64,000 nt of DNA from Pedobacter changchengzhani (GCF_004354365.1 NZ_SJCY01000001.1:372001-436000); one strand, 5' to 3'. Numbered from the stretch's first letter, positions 34,427 through 44,775 are shown. A program made the numbers and translations. The notes: a model not told the origin generated them from the letters alone.

Positions 34427-36643
34427 CTAAAACCCCAACTTCTCATCAAGCTCTGTAGTGCCTTCTTCTTGTTTCTGATATTGGTTACAATCAAAAACAA
34501 TAGATGTTCCATTTTTTGGCGCGTCGAAATCTTTTTTCTCTATTTTTAAACTTGGGTTAGCGTAAACACGTTTTATAAACCCGGCAAAAATCGGGAGCGC
34601 AGTATTTGCACCTTCACCTTGCCCAGTACTTATAAAGTGGAAAGCACGATCCTCGCAACCGGTCCAAATACCAGTAACCAACTGTGGTGTAATCGCCATA
34701 AACCATCCATCAGAATTATTTTGTGTTGTACCCGTTTTTCCGCCAATTGGTGCGTTTACTTTGTATTTGTAGTTTAAACGAGAGCCTGTTCCATTTGTAA
34801 TTACACCTCGCAACATCCTCGTCATAATGTAGGCTACTTCTTCGCTCATTACAGGTTTCGGTATCGCTTTTTGCTGAAATAATACCACGCCATTTCTATC
34901 CTCAATCCTTAACAAATAAATGGGCTGCGTGTAGTAACCTTTATTGGCAAAAGCACCATAAGCGCCTACCATATTAAAAATAGATGAATCAAAAGAACCT
35001 AAACAAATAGAAGGGTATGCGGGCACATTTGGGATGCCCATTTTTGTGGCTAAATTTGCAACTTTAACTGGGCCAACCTGTTTCATTAAAAAAGCCGCAA
35101 TGTAATTTTGCGAATAAGCTAAGGCCTTTTGTAAAGTTAAGCTTCCTGGTATAGTACCCGATGATCTCGGCGTGTAAGGATCGCCATAACCTTCTATCGT
35201 TACCGGTACGTTAGGCACAGTATAACAAGGCGAATAACCATTTTCTATAGCAACTGCATACGTAAACGGTTTGGCAGTAGAACCTACTTGGCGCGTACCC
35301 ATTTTAACTTGATCGTACTTAAAATGTTCAAAATTTATACCACCAACCCACGCTTTTACATATCCGTTTTGCGGATCCATGGTCATCATCGCATTGCGAA
35401 GAAGCATTTTATAATACCTAACCGAGTCGATGGGTTTCATCAAGGTATCTAAGTTACCTTTCCAAGTAAAAATGGTTAATTCGGTAGGTGTATTAAAATC
35501 TTTCTTAATTTCTGCGTCTGATTTTCCGGCAGACTGAAGCTCTTTATAACGGTCGGATCGTTTTATGCCCTGTTCAATCTGCAATTCTTTGTCTTTAAAC
35601 GGATTTTTACCTCTCCAACTTTTTATAAATTCAGCCTGTAGCACTTTCATGTACTCTTTTTGTGCTTCTTCGGCATAAACCTGCATGTCGTAATTAATCG
35701 TTGTATAAATTTTCAAACCGTCTCTATCCAAATCATACGATGTGCCATCTGGCTTTAAAATAGCCTGTTCTTGAAAAATACTTTTAATATCGTTTTTAAG
35801 TACCGATCGAAAATAAGGTGCAACACCATCATTTACAGTAGCTGCATTAAAGCGTAAATCTAACGGCTTTTCTTTTTCTACGTTAAATTCGGGTTCGGTA
35901 ATCATTTGCGATTTTACCATCATCGCCATTACCGTATTTCTACGGGTTTTAGATCGTTCGGGGTGCCGGGTTGGCGAGTACATTGTTATTCCTTTCTGCA
36001 TACCAACTAAAGTAGATGCTTCGGTAAGGGTCAATTTATCGGGCGTGGTGTTAAAATAAACGCGTGCGGCGGCTTTTATGCCATACGCCTGATTTCCAAA
36101 ATCAACCGTGTTGAGGTACATGGTTATAATTTCTTCTTTGGTATAATTACGCTCTAGTTTAACGGCAACAATCCATTCTTTAAACTTTGTTAGCACTAGC
36201 GTGAAGAAGTTTAGATTAGATTCTCTTGGAAATAAATTCTTTGCCAACTGTTGCGTAATGGTACTTGCACCTTGCTTTTTGCCAATTAAATTGTAAAATA
36301 TAATGGTAAAAGTTCTTTTAAAATCGATGCCCGAGTGTTCTTTAAAGCGAACGTCTTCGGTGGCGATTAAACCATTAATTACATTGGGTGAAATTTCTTT
36401 ATACGTAACATTGGATCGATTCTGAACGAAATAGGTTCCTAATGGACGACCATCTTCGGCAATAATTTCTGATGCTTGATTGCTTTTAGGGTGCTCAATA
36501 TCTCTAAAAGATGGCAGCGGACCGAATATACCTAAACCTAATAAAGAGATGAAAATTGCGAAAAGTGCAATTCCACCAACTACAATTTTCCAAATTAGAA
36601 AGTTGTATCTCTTTATATCGTTGGGCAAAAGTTGTGTTTTCAT
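34427..36643 (-). CDS. Class A penicillin-binding protein (PBP1a-like)
   Basis: A 738-residue bifunctional peptidoglycan synthase. A membrane helix at about 18-40 anchors it. The GT51 transglycosylase has its catalytic E96 in ATEDVRF and the GASTITQQLAKNLF block. The transpeptidase has S455 in GSTAKPFT, the SxN motif in YSQNY and the KTGTT motif near residue 635. It polymerises and crosslinks peptidoglycan on the outer face of the inner membrane. Its 3' end and flank have a partial tandem copy downstream (33978-34289). A -7 box TAGATTTG lies 17 nt upstream of the ATG. Confidence 0.95.
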   Translation of the reverse strand: MKTQLLPNDIKRYNFLIWKIVVGGIALFAIFISLLGLGIFGPLPSFRDIEHPKSNQASEIIAEDGRPLGTYFVQNRSNVTYKEISPNVINGLIATEDVRFKEHSGIDFKRTFTIIFYNLIGKKQGASTITQQLAKNLFPRESNLNFFTLVLTKFKEWIVAVKLERNYTKEEIITMYLNTVDFGNQAYGIKAAARVYFNTTPDKLTLTEASTLVGMQKGITMYSPTRHPERSKTRRNTVMAMMVKSQMITEPEFNVEKEKPLDLRFNAATVNDGVAPYFRSVLKNDIKSIFQEQAILKPDGTSYDLDRDGLKIYTTINYDMQVYAEEAQKEYMKVLQAEFIKSWRGKNPFKDKELQIEQGIKRSDRYKELQSAGKSDAEIKKDFNTPTELTIFTWKGNLDTLMKPIDSVRYYKMLLRNAMMTMDPQNGYVKAWVGGINFEHFKYDQVKMGTRQVGSTAKPFTYAVAIENGYSPCYTVPNVPVTIEGYGDPYTPRSSGTIPGSLTLQKALAYSQNYIAAFLMKQVGPVKVANLATKMGIPNVPAYPSICLGSFDSSIFNMVGAYGAFANKGYYTQPIYLLRIEDRNGVVLFQQKAIPKPVMSEEVAYIMTRMLRGVITNGTGSRLNYKYKVNAPIGGKTGTTQNNSDGWFMAITPQLVTGIWTGCEDRAFHFISTGQGEGANTALPIFAGFIKRVYANPSLKIEKKDFDAPKNGTSIVFDCNQYQKQEEGTTELDEKLGF

Positions 36644-36660
36644 GATATTATTTTAATAGC

Positions 36661-36668
36661 CAAATCTA
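36661..36668 (-). promoter_or_regulatory. -7-type promoter box of the PBP gene
   Basis: The minus strand reads TAGATTTG, a full match to TAnnTTTG, 17 nt upstream of the ATG at 36643. Confidence 0.5.
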
Positions 36669-36722
36669 TTTTATTGTAAAATAATTAGCTTAATTTTAAT
36701 AGGCTTGAGAAAAATTAGCGCA

Positions 36723-39485
36723 CTAATAACCGATTTTAAAAAACTCTAAATATTGATTAATACGCTTTCTATCGGTTAATTTTTCGAAATTATTTTTACT
36801 GATAATAAAAGTGCGATAATTGCTAGCTGGCACTTTCATTATTTTTGATAACTGATCTTTAATGCTCGATTCGTAAAGTTTCGCATCATCCAAATCAACA
36901 AAGCTTGTTACGTAAATAAGCTGGTCATTATCAAACTCAATTAATTTATGCACCAAATCGTTATCTGGATAATTGCCTCTGTTAAATTGTCCTAAACCAA
37001 ATCTCGATGATGTTAACGTAAGCGAAGCGTCATTAACATCAATTACATAATAATACGTGTCTGATGTTGCGTTATTAAACACGCCATCTGTTTTTACACC
37101 GGCGTTTTCTGTAATTAAATCCTTTACATCAACTTTTACAGCAATTTTAGTCGAATCGGCTGGTTTAGCTACTTCTAAAGGTTTTTTAGCCTGCGGCTTA
37201 GGCTGGTTTACAAACCTCGGTTCAGCGCTATCGAAATCTATCAAAGCTAATTTTCTTTGCTTAAACTCAGCAAGGTTGGCTGCTATATATTTTAAGTGAT
37301 CTTCAACAAGTGGTGTAATTATTTTATCCTCAGGATAGGTTTTTACAATCGCATTAAATTCAGTAAGCAACGCATCAACTTTCGCTGTTCGGCCAACCGC
37401 AATTGCCTTTAAATAGGCGTACTGAGGTGCAAGGTCATTGGATGGAAAATCCGTTAAACTGCTAACAGTTTGCTTAATTACTTCTTGATAATCCTTTTTA
37501 GCGTAATTGTTAAAAACCTGATTGTAGTTCTCGTTTACCGCATCTTCAAGGTTATTTTTTTTGATGGAATAACTTGGATCTAAAATAGTTTTAGCGAAAT
37601 CAGAATTTGGGAATTTTGTTAATACCAATTGCTTGTATTCGTTCGATTTGTATTGATCGACACCATTATTATTCAGATATAAACTGTAATAAATAGCCGC
37701 AAGCTGATTATTTTCTGGGTAACGATTTAACAGTTCTAAATAAACTTTATTGGCTTCATTTTTATCATTAAGTTCTTGTTGATAAAAGGTAGCAATTTCG
37801 AAATAGGCATCAATTATACTTTGATTGGATTTTGCTAACATTGCACTGTCAATCGGCAATTTTGCAAGATAATCCTTTTCGAGTGCAGTTTGATTTTGTT
37901 TACCCGCAGAATCAATCGTTTTAATTGGTTTAATCACACTTGCAACATCGCCACCACTTAAAATTTCGCTACTTTCTTGCATAGATGAGCGTTGGCTTTG
38001 GCGCCAATTGTCTTCTAAAGGGCGATTGCCCCAACGTTTTTTAAAATCAGCCAATCCGTTGCTTACGGCAGCTGTATTGTTAAAATAAAATTTACTTCCA
38101 TTTCCAACTGTAAGGTTAATTAGTGTATTGTCGTCATTTTGAAATATACTTGTTGGTAGCGATTGATTTTCCTTAATTGTAGTAGTTGGTACACCAATCA
38201 ATGGCTTTTTAAGCAGTAACTTAATTCTAGCTTCTCGTTGCCAAGCTGGTAGTTTAGCAATCATTTGTAAAGTATCCTCGCGACTAATTACCTCATATCT
38301 ATCGGTTAAATATTGGAGATTATTTGCTTTTTTAGCAATGGCAGCGTAATCGGGATGAGTTTTCGGTAAAACCGTCATCGTGCTATCGTAATATGCTTTA
38401 GCTTTAATGTAATTGCTAAATTGTTTAAAATTCAAATCGGCAATTTTTAAAAAAGATAGCGCTTTTTGATTTTGATTTTTTGTACTCGCCTTCGCCGACT
38501 TTAAATAATTTTCTTCGGCTTTCTTGTAGTTTCCTTCGGTCGAAAACAATTCGCCAATCTGATAGTAGATTTGATCGATATAATCTAAATTTTTATCATC
38601 TTTAATTAGCGATAATAACTCTTTATCTTCATTTACTTTATAGCCACTAATCAAAGCTTTTAATTTTATGCGCCTTAAATTTGCATGGAAATACATTTCG
38701 AATGGCGCATTGCTATTTTCTACTTTAGTGTAGGTAATAAATGCATTTTGTGGGTCGTTTTCTTTTTCTTGCAGTTGCGCTAATACATACTGCCACCTAA
38801 TACGCAGCTGTTTATTATCGGCCGTTCTAATGGCTGGTGTTAGTAAATTAATGGCATCAATATTCCGGCTTTGATAAATTCGCATCTGCGCGGTTGTGGC
38901 CAATGGCTCGGGTAAATTCTTTTTGTAAACACTCAAAGCACGCAGCATTGTGTCTAAAACCTTATCTGCATAAGCTAAATGGTTTAATTCCATTTGGCTC
39001 TTCGCTTTCCAGTTCATGGCCATTATAAATGTTTTAGCATCGCTTTTATATGTTTTAGCCACGTAATCAAAATACTCAGAGGCGGTAAAGTAATTACCTT
39101 TTAAATAGTTTGCTTTCCCGATGAGCATATAAGCATCATCAATATAATTGCTAAAACTCTTATCGTTAATAACGGTTTGGCCTTTGGTAATTATTTCGTC
39201 TAACTGTTTATTTGCAGTACCAGCAGTTAACACTAAATCAATTTGAGGTGCGGGATCGAAATATACAGGTAAAATCTTTTCATAATCATCCTGAATGGTT
39301 TGTGCAAGATCTTCATTATACTCCGACAACAAAACCTTTGAGTTGTAGATATAATTATATCTTGCAGTTAAATTTTGCATCTTACGACTCACAGCAGTAT
39401 CTTTAGGCGTAATACAGCCATATAAAAGCAGTATGCTAATGCAAAAAAGAAGGGGATTTAAGTTTGGCTGAATATAGTTTTTCAA
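36723..39485 (-). CDS. sprE: T9SS-associated TPR lipoprotein SprE/PorW
   Basis: About 920 residues. The lipoprotein signal ends at LLLYGC. The TTG at 39485 (MKNYIQPNLNPLLF) is preferred over a TTG at 39521, because a TAnnTTTG box at 39530-39537 would put the message start at the latter. Many TPR helices cover about 50-700 (for example AYMLIGKANYLKGNYFTASE and IYYQIGELFSTEGNYKKAEE). The C-terminus has the YYYVIDVNDASLTL domain typical of the family. SprE/PorW links the trans-envelope motor to outer membrane parts of type IX secretion and is needed for gliding in Flavobacterium. It is divergent from the atp operon. Confidence 0.88.
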   Translation of the reverse strand: MKNYIQPNLNPLLFCISILLLYGCITPKDTAVSRKMQNLTARYNYIYNSKVLLSEYNEDLAQTIQDDYEKILPVYFDPAPQIDLVLTAGTANKQLDEIITKGQTVINDKSFSNYIDDAYMLIGKANYLKGNYFTASEYFDYVAKTYKSDAKTFIMAMNWKAKSQMELNHLAYADKVLDTMLRALSVYKKNLPEPLATTAQMRIYQSRNIDAINLLTPAIRTADNKQLRIRWQYVLAQLQEKENDPQNAFITYTKVENSNAPFEMYFHANLRRIKLKALISGYKVNEDKELLSLIKDDKNLDYIDQIYYQIGELFSTEGNYKKAEENYLKSAKASTKNQNQKALSFLKIADLNFKQFSNYIKAKAYYDSTMTVLPKTHPDYAAIAKKANNLQYLTDRYEVISREDTLQMIAKLPAWQREARIKLLLKKPLIGVPTTTIKENQSLPTSIFQNDDNTLINLTVGNGSKFYFNNTAAVSNGLADFKKRWGNRPLEDNWRQSQRSSMQESSEILSGGDVASVIKPIKTIDSAGKQNQTALEKDYLAKLPIDSAMLAKSNQSIIDAYFEIATFYQQELNDKNEANKVYLELLNRYPENNQLAAIYYSLYLNNNGVDQYKSNEYKQLVLTKFPNSDFAKTILDPSYSIKKNNLEDAVNENYNQVFNNYAKKDYQEVIKQTVSSLTDFPSNDLAPQYAYLKAIAVGRTAKVDALLTEFNAIVKTYPEDKIITPLVEDHLKYIAANLAEFKQRKLALIDFDSAEPRFVNQPKPQAKKPLEVAKPADSTKIAVKVDVKDLITENAGVKTDGVFNNATSDTYYYVIDVNDASLTLTSSRFGLGQFNRGNYPDNDLVHKLIEFDNDQLIYVTSFVDLDDAKLYESSIKDQLSKIMKVPASNYRTFIISKNNFEKLTDRKRINQYLEFFKIGY

Positions 39486-39529
39486 GTATAAGAATCGCTT
39501 TAGTAAAATATACAATAACAAAATGTATG

Positions 39530-39537
39530 CAAAGTTA
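39530..39537 (-). promoter_or_regulatory. -7-type promoter box of sprE
   Basis: The minus strand reads TAACTTTG, a full match to TAnnTTTG. Its position supports the TTG at 39485 as the translation start with a leader of about 38 nt. Confidence 0.5.
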
Positions 39538-39594
39538 TTTTAATCGCCAACAAAATGTTAATTTATTCAAAGTTAATTAAATATTGTATTTAAA

Positions 39595-39816
39595 ATGGAA
39601 AATCAAAAACCAAACGAGGAGCCGAAAAAAATTAATAACGCAATAAAATACTCGGCTATGGGTTTTCAAATGTTTGCTACAATAGGTTTATTAACTTTTA
39701 TAGGTTATAAAATAGATGAACATAGACAAAGTAAAACAAATATAATAACGGCATTATTCGCACTTGCAGGCGTTGCAATTGCATTATACCAAGCTATTAA
39801 ACAGGTTACTAAGTAA
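39595..39816 (+). CDS. AtpZ/AtpI-family protein
   Basis: A 73-residue protein with two membrane helices (MGFQMFATIGLLTFIGYKI and ITALFALAGVAIALYQAI), as in the AtpZ/F0F1-ATPase_gene1 family. It precedes the F0 genes in many Bacteroidota. Proposed roles are c-ring assembly or Mg2+/Ca2+ handling. It could be expressed separately, since a promoter box lies between it and the next gene. Confidence 0.85.
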   Translation: MENQKPNEEPKKINNAIKYSAMGFQMFATIGLLTFIGYKIDEHRQSKTNIITALFALAGVAIALYQAIKQVTK

Positions 39817-39894
39817 ATTTTAATTGTTTTTATTGTTACATATTGGGAAAGAATTACACCTCAATTCTATTTTTTTAGTTGATGCTAAAAACCC

Positions 39895-39902
39895 TATCTT
39901 TG
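39895..39902 (+). promoter_or_regulatory. -7-type promoter box of the atp operon
   Basis: TATCTTTG is a full match to TAnnTTTG, 33 nt upstream of the TTG start at 39936. TTG at 39879 could serve as a -33 element only with a short 13-nt spacer. Confidence 0.45.
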
Positions 39903-39935
39903 CCAAAATTTTTAATTTTGTAATAAATTAGTCCA

Positions 39936-40325
39936 TTGCCACTAAATAAATTTACCAGCATCTACTTAATTTTTGTAGGCATATTAATAGGCCTTGTTTC
40001 GTTATTAACCGTTATTTTTCCTGATAAGCAATTGTTTATTCCAAATTTCTGGTTGATGTTTGGGTTTTTAGCGGGCATCACTTATATCGCATATATTTTA
40101 GTTGATATTGGTGTGAAAAAAGATCCAGAAATTGGTGTAATGGCAATTATGGCGTCGATTGCCATAAAAATGATTTTTTGTATGGCTTTTGTGCTGATTT
40201 ACAGTATAAAAGTAAAGGGAATAGGCTTAATATTTATTTTGAATTTTTTTTCTACATATTTATTGTTTTCTGCCTTTGAAATTTACTGTTTGTTACGTAA
40301 CTTGCGCCACCAAAATTTAAAGTAA
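39936..40325 (+). CDS. Four-helix membrane protein at the head of the atp operon (AtpI-like)
   Basis: A 129-residue protein starting at TTG, with four predicted membrane helices and short loops (SIYLIFVGILIGLVSLLTVI, FWLMFGFLAGITYIAYILVD, then two more). Position, size and topology resemble AtpI, but I see no diagnostic motif. It lies 14 nt before atpB and is clearly co-transcribed. It may assist F0 assembly (inference from context). Confidence 0.7.
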   Translation: MPLNKFTSIYLIFVGILIGLVSLLTVIFPDKQLFIPNFWLMFGFLAGITYIAYILVDIGVKKDPEIGVMAIMASIAIKMIFCMAFVLIYSIKVKGIGLIFILNFFSTYLLFSAFEIYCLLRNLRHQNLK

Positions 40326-40339
40326 AAATCTGCCAATAA

Positions 40340-41464
40340 ATGGATTGTAACCGAGTTTTAGTATCTAAAGTTAAGAAAGTAATTGTTGCATTTACGCTTT
40401 TAATAGCGTTTTTGTCTGTCAAAGTTGATGCTTTTGCTCAATCTGATAGTGCTACTGTCCCTGTAGATAGTGTTGTAGCTAAATCAGCACAAGCAGTTTC
40501 TGGCGAGCATGGCGTTGCAGAACATGGAAAAGAAAAATTTGAGCCTACAAAAGTGATTATGGAGCATATTGCCGATTCTCACATGTGGCATTTTTGGGGT
40601 CATACTTCAATGCCTCTCCCTGTAATTTTATATACTGCTGGCGGAATAGAGTTTTTCTCTTCGGCTCATTTTCATCATGGAGAAGAAGATTATGTAGGTG
40701 CACATAATACTTACCGTTTAGTGCACGATAAAGTTAAAGTTGTTGGTGCTAACGGACAAGTTGACGAAACTGCATCTGTTTTAGATTTTTCGATCACTAA
40801 AAACGTAGCCGCAATGTTTATTGCAATCTTCGTTATTCTATTGGTATTTATTTCTATCGCAAATTCATATAAAAAGCGTGTTGGTAAATCTCCTAAAGGA
40901 TTGCAATCGTTTTTTGAACCTGTTATTCTTTTTATTAGAGATGATGTTGCTAAGCCAAACATCGGACATAAATATGCAAAGTTTATGCCTTATTTATTAA
41001 CGGTTTTCTTCTTCATTTTATTTAATAATCTTTTAGGTTTAGTGCCAATTTTTCCAGGTGGTGCAAACGTAACCGGTAACATTGCATTAACATTTGTTAT
41101 GGCTTTTGGTACGCTAATAATTGTTAACTTAAATGGAAATAAATATTATTGGAAACACATTTTCTTGCCTAATGTACCATTTTGGTTATGGCCTTTAATG
41201 GTTGTGGTAGAAATTGTAGGTGTAATATCTAAGCCGTTTGCTTTAATGGTTCGTTTATTTGCGAACATGACCGCAGGACACATTATCGTATTAAGTTTAA
41301 TATCGCTTATCTTTATCTTCGAAACTTTGGCAATTGCACCAGTTTCAGTTGCGTTCGTAATTTTTATGGATGTGCTAGAATTATTGGTTGCATTTTTACA
41401 GGCTTTCATTTTTACATTACTTACTGCCTTATTTATAGGTATGGCAGTAGAAGAACATCATTAA
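40340..41464 (+). CDS. atpB: F-type ATP synthase subunit a
   Basis: A 374-residue protein. The N-terminus has a signal-like segment (VIVAFTLLIAFLSVKVDAFA) and a His-rich periplasmic extension (about 25-150), a feature of Bacteroidota AtpB. The core contains the membrane helices with the essential arginine in VRLFANMTAGH and the terminal helices LVAFLQAFIFTLLTALFIGM. It forms the proton half-channels next to the c ring. The histidine-rich C-terminus (EEHH) is as usual. Confidence 0.95.
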   Translation: MDCNRVLVSKVKKVIVAFTLLIAFLSVKVDAFAQSDSATVPVDSVVAKSAQAVSGEHGVAEHGKEKFEPTKVIMEHIADSHMWHFWGHTSMPLPVILYTAGGIEFFSSAHFHHGEEDYVGAHNTYRLVHDKVKVVGANGQVDETASVLDFSITKNVAAMFIAIFVILLVFISIANSYKKRVGKSPKGLQSFFEPVILFIRDDVAKPNIGHKYAKFMPYLLTVFFFILFNNLLGLVPIFPGGANVTGNIALTFVMAFGTLIIVNLNGNKYYWKHIFLPNVPFWLWPLMVVVEIVGVISKPFALMVRLFANMTAGHIIVLSLISLIFIFETLAIAPVSVAFVIFMDVLELLVAFLQAFIFTLLTALFIGMAVEEHH

Positions 41465-41493
41465 CATTAAACTATTTTTTACAATTAATATAA

Positions 41494-41718
<225 letters not shown>

Positions 41719-41735
41719 TAATTACTGAAAAATTT

Positions 41736-41772
41736 AGGCAGGGTATTTAACGATTGGTTATTTACCCAGCCT
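41736..41772 (+). other. Stem-loop between atpE and atpF
   Basis: AGGCAGGGTA and TACCCAGCCT arms (one mismatch) enclose a 17-nt loop; there is no T run, so it is not a typical terminator. It could be a processing or stability element that raises atpE relative to downstream genes. Confidence 0.5.
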
Positions 41773-41805
41773 TAATAACAAAGATTATTTTAAAAATTAG
41801 ATAAA

Positions 41806-42300
41806 ATGGAATTAGTAACCCCAAGTATTGGATTAGTTTTTTGGACTGGAATATCGTTCATCTGCTTATTAATATTACTTAGAAAGTTTGCATGGAAACC
41901 TATTTTAGGTGCAATACACGAACGTGAGCAAAGCATTGATGAAGCACTTAATAAAGCTGAGTTGGCTAAAATCCGTATGACTGAGTTAACGGCTCAAAAC
42001 CAAGATTTGATGCAACAAGCCCGTGCTGAGCGTGATGAAATTTTGAAGGAAGCTAAAACCTTAAAAGATGGTATTTTAAACGAAGCTAAAAAACAAGCTC
42101 AGGTGGAAGGTGCTAAATTGATTGAGAAAGCTAAAATCGAAATCGAAAACCAAAAGAAAGTTGCTTTGGCAGAAGTTAAAGACCAAGTTTCTTCTTTATC
42201 GCTAGAAATTGCTGAACGTGTTTTACGTACTCAATTAGACGATAAAACTAAACAACAAGCATTGGTTGCTAATTTGTTAAAAGACGTTGAATTAAACTAA
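41806..42300 (+). CDS. atpF: F-type ATP synthase subunit b
   Basis: A 164-residue protein: one N-terminal membrane helix (LVFWTGISFICLLILLRKFA) and a long charged coiled coil (AKIRMTELTAQNQDLMQQAR onward). It forms the peripheral stalk that holds alpha-beta against rotation. Standard length and place in the operon. Confidence 0.95.
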   Translation: MELVTPSIGLVFWTGISFICLLILLRKFAWKPILGAIHEREQSIDEALNKAELAKIRMTELTAQNQDLMQQARAERDEILKEAKTLKDGILNEAKKQAQVEGAKLIEKAKIEIENQKKVALAEVKDQVSSLSLEIAERVLRTQLDDKTKQQALVANLLKDVELN

Positions 42301-42311
42301 GTTTTGAGAAA

Positions 42312-42388
42312 ATAGATTTGAGACATTAGATTTTAGATATGAGACTGGCTCTCCTATCTCACATCTCACATCTCATATCTCACACCTA
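42312..42388. repeat. Inverted heptamer array between atpF and atpH
   Basis: Five left-arm units (TAGATTT, GAGACAT, TAGATTT, TAGATAT, GAGACTG) face five right-arm units (CTCCTAT, CTCACAT, CTCACAT, CTCATAT, CTCACAC). The RNA can fold into a long imperfect hairpin. The array ends 6 nt before the atpH start codon (CTAAAAAT then ATG). Confidence 0.8.
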
Positions 42389-42393
42389 AAAAT

Positions 42394-42930
42394 ATGTCAG
42401 AAATTAAAGTTGCGAGCAGATACGCAAAATCATTAATTGATTTATCCGTTGAGAATAATGCCTTATCATCATCTTACAATGATATGGTATTGTTTAACAA
42501 GGTTGTTGATGATACGCCAGAATTGGAAGCGATATTGAAAAATCCAATCGTGCCTTTAGATAAAAAAATTGGCATTTTAAATGGAATTTTTAGCGATAAA
42601 GTAAGTAAGTTAACATTAGCTTTTTTTAAAATTGTGGTTAGCAAAGGTAGATCATCAATCCTTTTTGCAACTTCAAAGCAGTTTATACAGCAATATAATG
42701 TAATAAAGGGCATTGTTACTGCTGATGTAATTTCTGCAACGGCATTAACCGATGCAGCGAAGGCTGAAATTGTTGGAATTGTAAAGAAAGAATTGGGAGC
42801 CAACGAAGTTATCGTAAACGAAAAAGTTGATGAGAAACTTATAGGTGGTTTTATTTTAAAGGTTGGCGATAAACAATTTGATGCGAGTATTGCCAGCGGA
42901 TTGAGTAAACTTAAAAAAGAATTTGCATAG
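42394..42930 (+). CDS. atpH: F-type ATP synthase subunit delta
   Basis: A 178-residue protein with the OSCP/delta fold: VASRYAKSLIDLSVEN at the N-terminus, LKNPIVPLDKKIGIL in the middle, and the conserved C-terminal DEKLIGGFILKVGDKQFDAS. It joins the peripheral stalk to the top of F1. Heptamer arrays flank the gene on both sides. Confidence 0.95.
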   Translation: MSEIKVASRYAKSLIDLSVENNALSSSYNDMVLFNKVVDDTPELEAILKNPIVPLDKKIGILNGIFSDKVSKLTLAFFKIVVSKGRSSILFATSKQFIQQYNVIKGIVTADVISATALTDAAKAEIVGIVKKELGANEVIVNEKVDEKLIGGFILKVGDKQFDASIASGLSKLKKEFA

Positions 42931-42938
42931 GTAGTAGC

Positions 42939-43001
42939 GAGATTTGAGTATTGAGATTTGAGTGTCAAGTATCAAGTATCGAGTATCAAGTATCAAGTCT
43001 G
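42939..43001. repeat. Nine-unit heptamer array after atpH
   Basis: Nine consecutive 7-nt units: GAGATTT, GAGTATT, GAGATTT, GAGTGTC, AAGTATC, AAGTATC, GAGTATC, AAGTATC, AAGTCTG. The family GAGATTT passes into AAGTATC without losing the 7-nt period. There is no inverted arm here. Confidence 0.8.
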
Positions 43002-43058
43002 GGTTTTTTAGACTTGTACGGTACTGAATGAACTAAATGACTACTAGCTTAATAATAT

Positions 43059-43152
43059 AAACCCGATAGTAGTGTAAATCCTTTTTAAACCAAATTCCCT
43101 TTAGGGGATTTAGGGGTTAAAAAGATTGAAACGAATAGCGGGACTGCAAGAA
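43059..43152. repeat. Interspersed repeat in the atpH-atpA gap
   Basis: The gap of 270 bp also holds an element beginning ACCCGATAGTAGTGTAAATC and ending CGAATAGCGGGACTGCAAG, with a CCCTTTAGGGG palindrome inside. A second copy of the same ends lies at 55157-55234, with a different internal hairpin. No gene is visible in the gap. Confidence 0.7.
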
Positions 43153-43200
43153 CAAAAGAATTACAAGATTTACATTTACAAAAAGATATAAATTAAAATT

Positions 43201-44775
43201 ATGGTAGAGGTAAGACCAGACGAAGTATCGGCAATTATCAGACAGCAATTGGCGGGCTTCAAATCAGAAACCGAACTGGAAGAAGTTGGTACCGTATTGC
43301 AAGTGGGCGACGGTATTGCCCGTGTTTACGGTTTAACTAAAGTTCAATCGGGAGAATTGGTTGAATTTGCGAACGGCCTACAAGGCATTGTATTAAACCT
43401 TGAAGAAGATAACGTTGGTGTGGTACTTTTAGGTGCATCAGACGAGATTAAAGAAGGAGATACGATTAAACGTACCAAAAAAATTGCCTCTATTAAAGTT
43501 GGTGAAGGTATGCTTGGTCGCGTAGTTAATACTTTAGGCGTGCCTTTAGACGGTAAAGGACCAATTTTGGGCGAAACTTACGAAATGCCTTTGGAGCGTA
43601 AAGCGCCAGGTGTAATTTATCGTCAGCCTGTAAATGAGCCGTTGCAAACGGGTATTAAAGCAATTGATGCAATGATTCCAATTGGTCGTGGTCAACGTGA
43701 GTTGGTTATTGGCGATCGTCAGATTGGTAAAACTGCAGTTTGTATTGATACCATTATTAACCAAAAAGAATTTTATGAAGCAGGCCAGCCTGTGTTCTGT
43801 ATTTATGTTGCAATTGGTCAGAAAAATTCTACCGTTGCCAACATTGTACGTACGCTAGAAGAAAATGGCGCTTTACCATATACAGTTGTTGTTGCTGCTT
43901 CGGCTGCTGATCCTGCTCCAATGCAGTTTTACGCTCCGTTTGCAGGTGCTGCAATTGGCGAATTTTTCCGCGATACAGGTAGGCCAGCTTTAATTGTTTA
44001 TGATGATTTATCTAAACAAGCAGTTGCTTACCGTGAGGTATCATTGTTACTTCGTCGTCCACCAGGTCGTGAGGCTTATCCAGGTGATGTTTTCTACTTA
44101 CACAGTCGTTTGTTAGAAAGAGCTGCGAAAATTAACTCGAACGATGAAATTGCGCAGGCAATGAACGATTTGCCGGAATCTATTCGTCATATTGTTAAAG
44201 GTGGTGGTTCATTAACAGCTTTACCTATCATTGAAACTCAAGCTGGTGACGTTTCTGCTTATATTCCAACTAACGTAATTTCGATTACTGATGGTCAGAT
44301 TTTCTTAGAATCGAATTTATTTAACGCAGGTATTCGTCCGGCTATTAACGTAGGTATTTCGGTATCGCGTGTGGGTGGTAATGCACAAATTAAATCGATG
44401 AAGAAAGTAGCTGGTACTTTAAAGTTAGATCAGGCACAATACCGTGAGTTAGAGGCTTTCTCTAAATTCGGATCTGATTTAGATGCTGCAACAAAATCGG
44501 TTTTAGATAAAGGTGCACGTAACGTACAAATGCTAAAGCAAGCACAATTTACGCCTTTTACAGTAGAGAAACAAGTTGCTATTGTTTATGCAGGTACCAA
44601 AAACTTAATGCGTAGCGTACCAGTTGATAAGGTAAAAGAATTTGAAACTGAATATTTAACACAGTTGGAAATGCGTCATCCAGAAACATTAGCTGCCTTA
44701 AAAGCTGGTAAGTTTGACGATACCATTACTGGTGTTTTAGATACAGTTGCAAAAGAGATTTCAAGTAAATACTAA
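43201..44775 (+). CDS. atpA: F-type ATP synthase subunit alpha
   Basis: A 524-residue protein with the N-terminal beta barrel, the P-loop [10 protein letters not shown], and the alpha-subunit signature region [14 protein letters not shown]. It forms the catalytic hexamer with beta, whose gene is not in this operon. ATG start; full length. Confidence 0.97.
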   Translation: MVEVRPDEVSAIIRQQLAGFKSETELEEVGTVLQVGDGIARVYGLTKVQSGELVEFANGLQGIVLNLEEDNVGVVLLGASDEIKEGDTIKRTKKIASIKVGEGMLGRVVNTLGVPLDGKGPILGETYEMPLERKAPGVIYRQPVNEPLQTGIKAIDAMIPIGRGQRELVIGDRQIGKTAVCIDTIINQKEFYEAGQPVFCIYVAIGQKNSTVANIVRTLEENGALPYTVVVAASAADPAPMQFYAPFAGAAIGEFFRDTGRPALIVYDDLSKQAVAYREVSLLLRRPPGREAYPGDVFYLHSRLLERAAKINSNDEIAQAMNDLPESIRHIVKGGGSLTALPIIETQAGDVSAYIPTNVISITDGQIFLESNLFNAGIRPAINVGISVSRVGGNAQIKSMKKVAGTLKLDQAQYRELEAFSKFGSDLDAATKSVLDKGARNVQMLKQAQFTPFTVEKQVAIVYAGTKNLMRSVPVDKVKEFETEYLTQLEMRHPETLAALKAGKFDDTITGVLDTVAKEISSKY

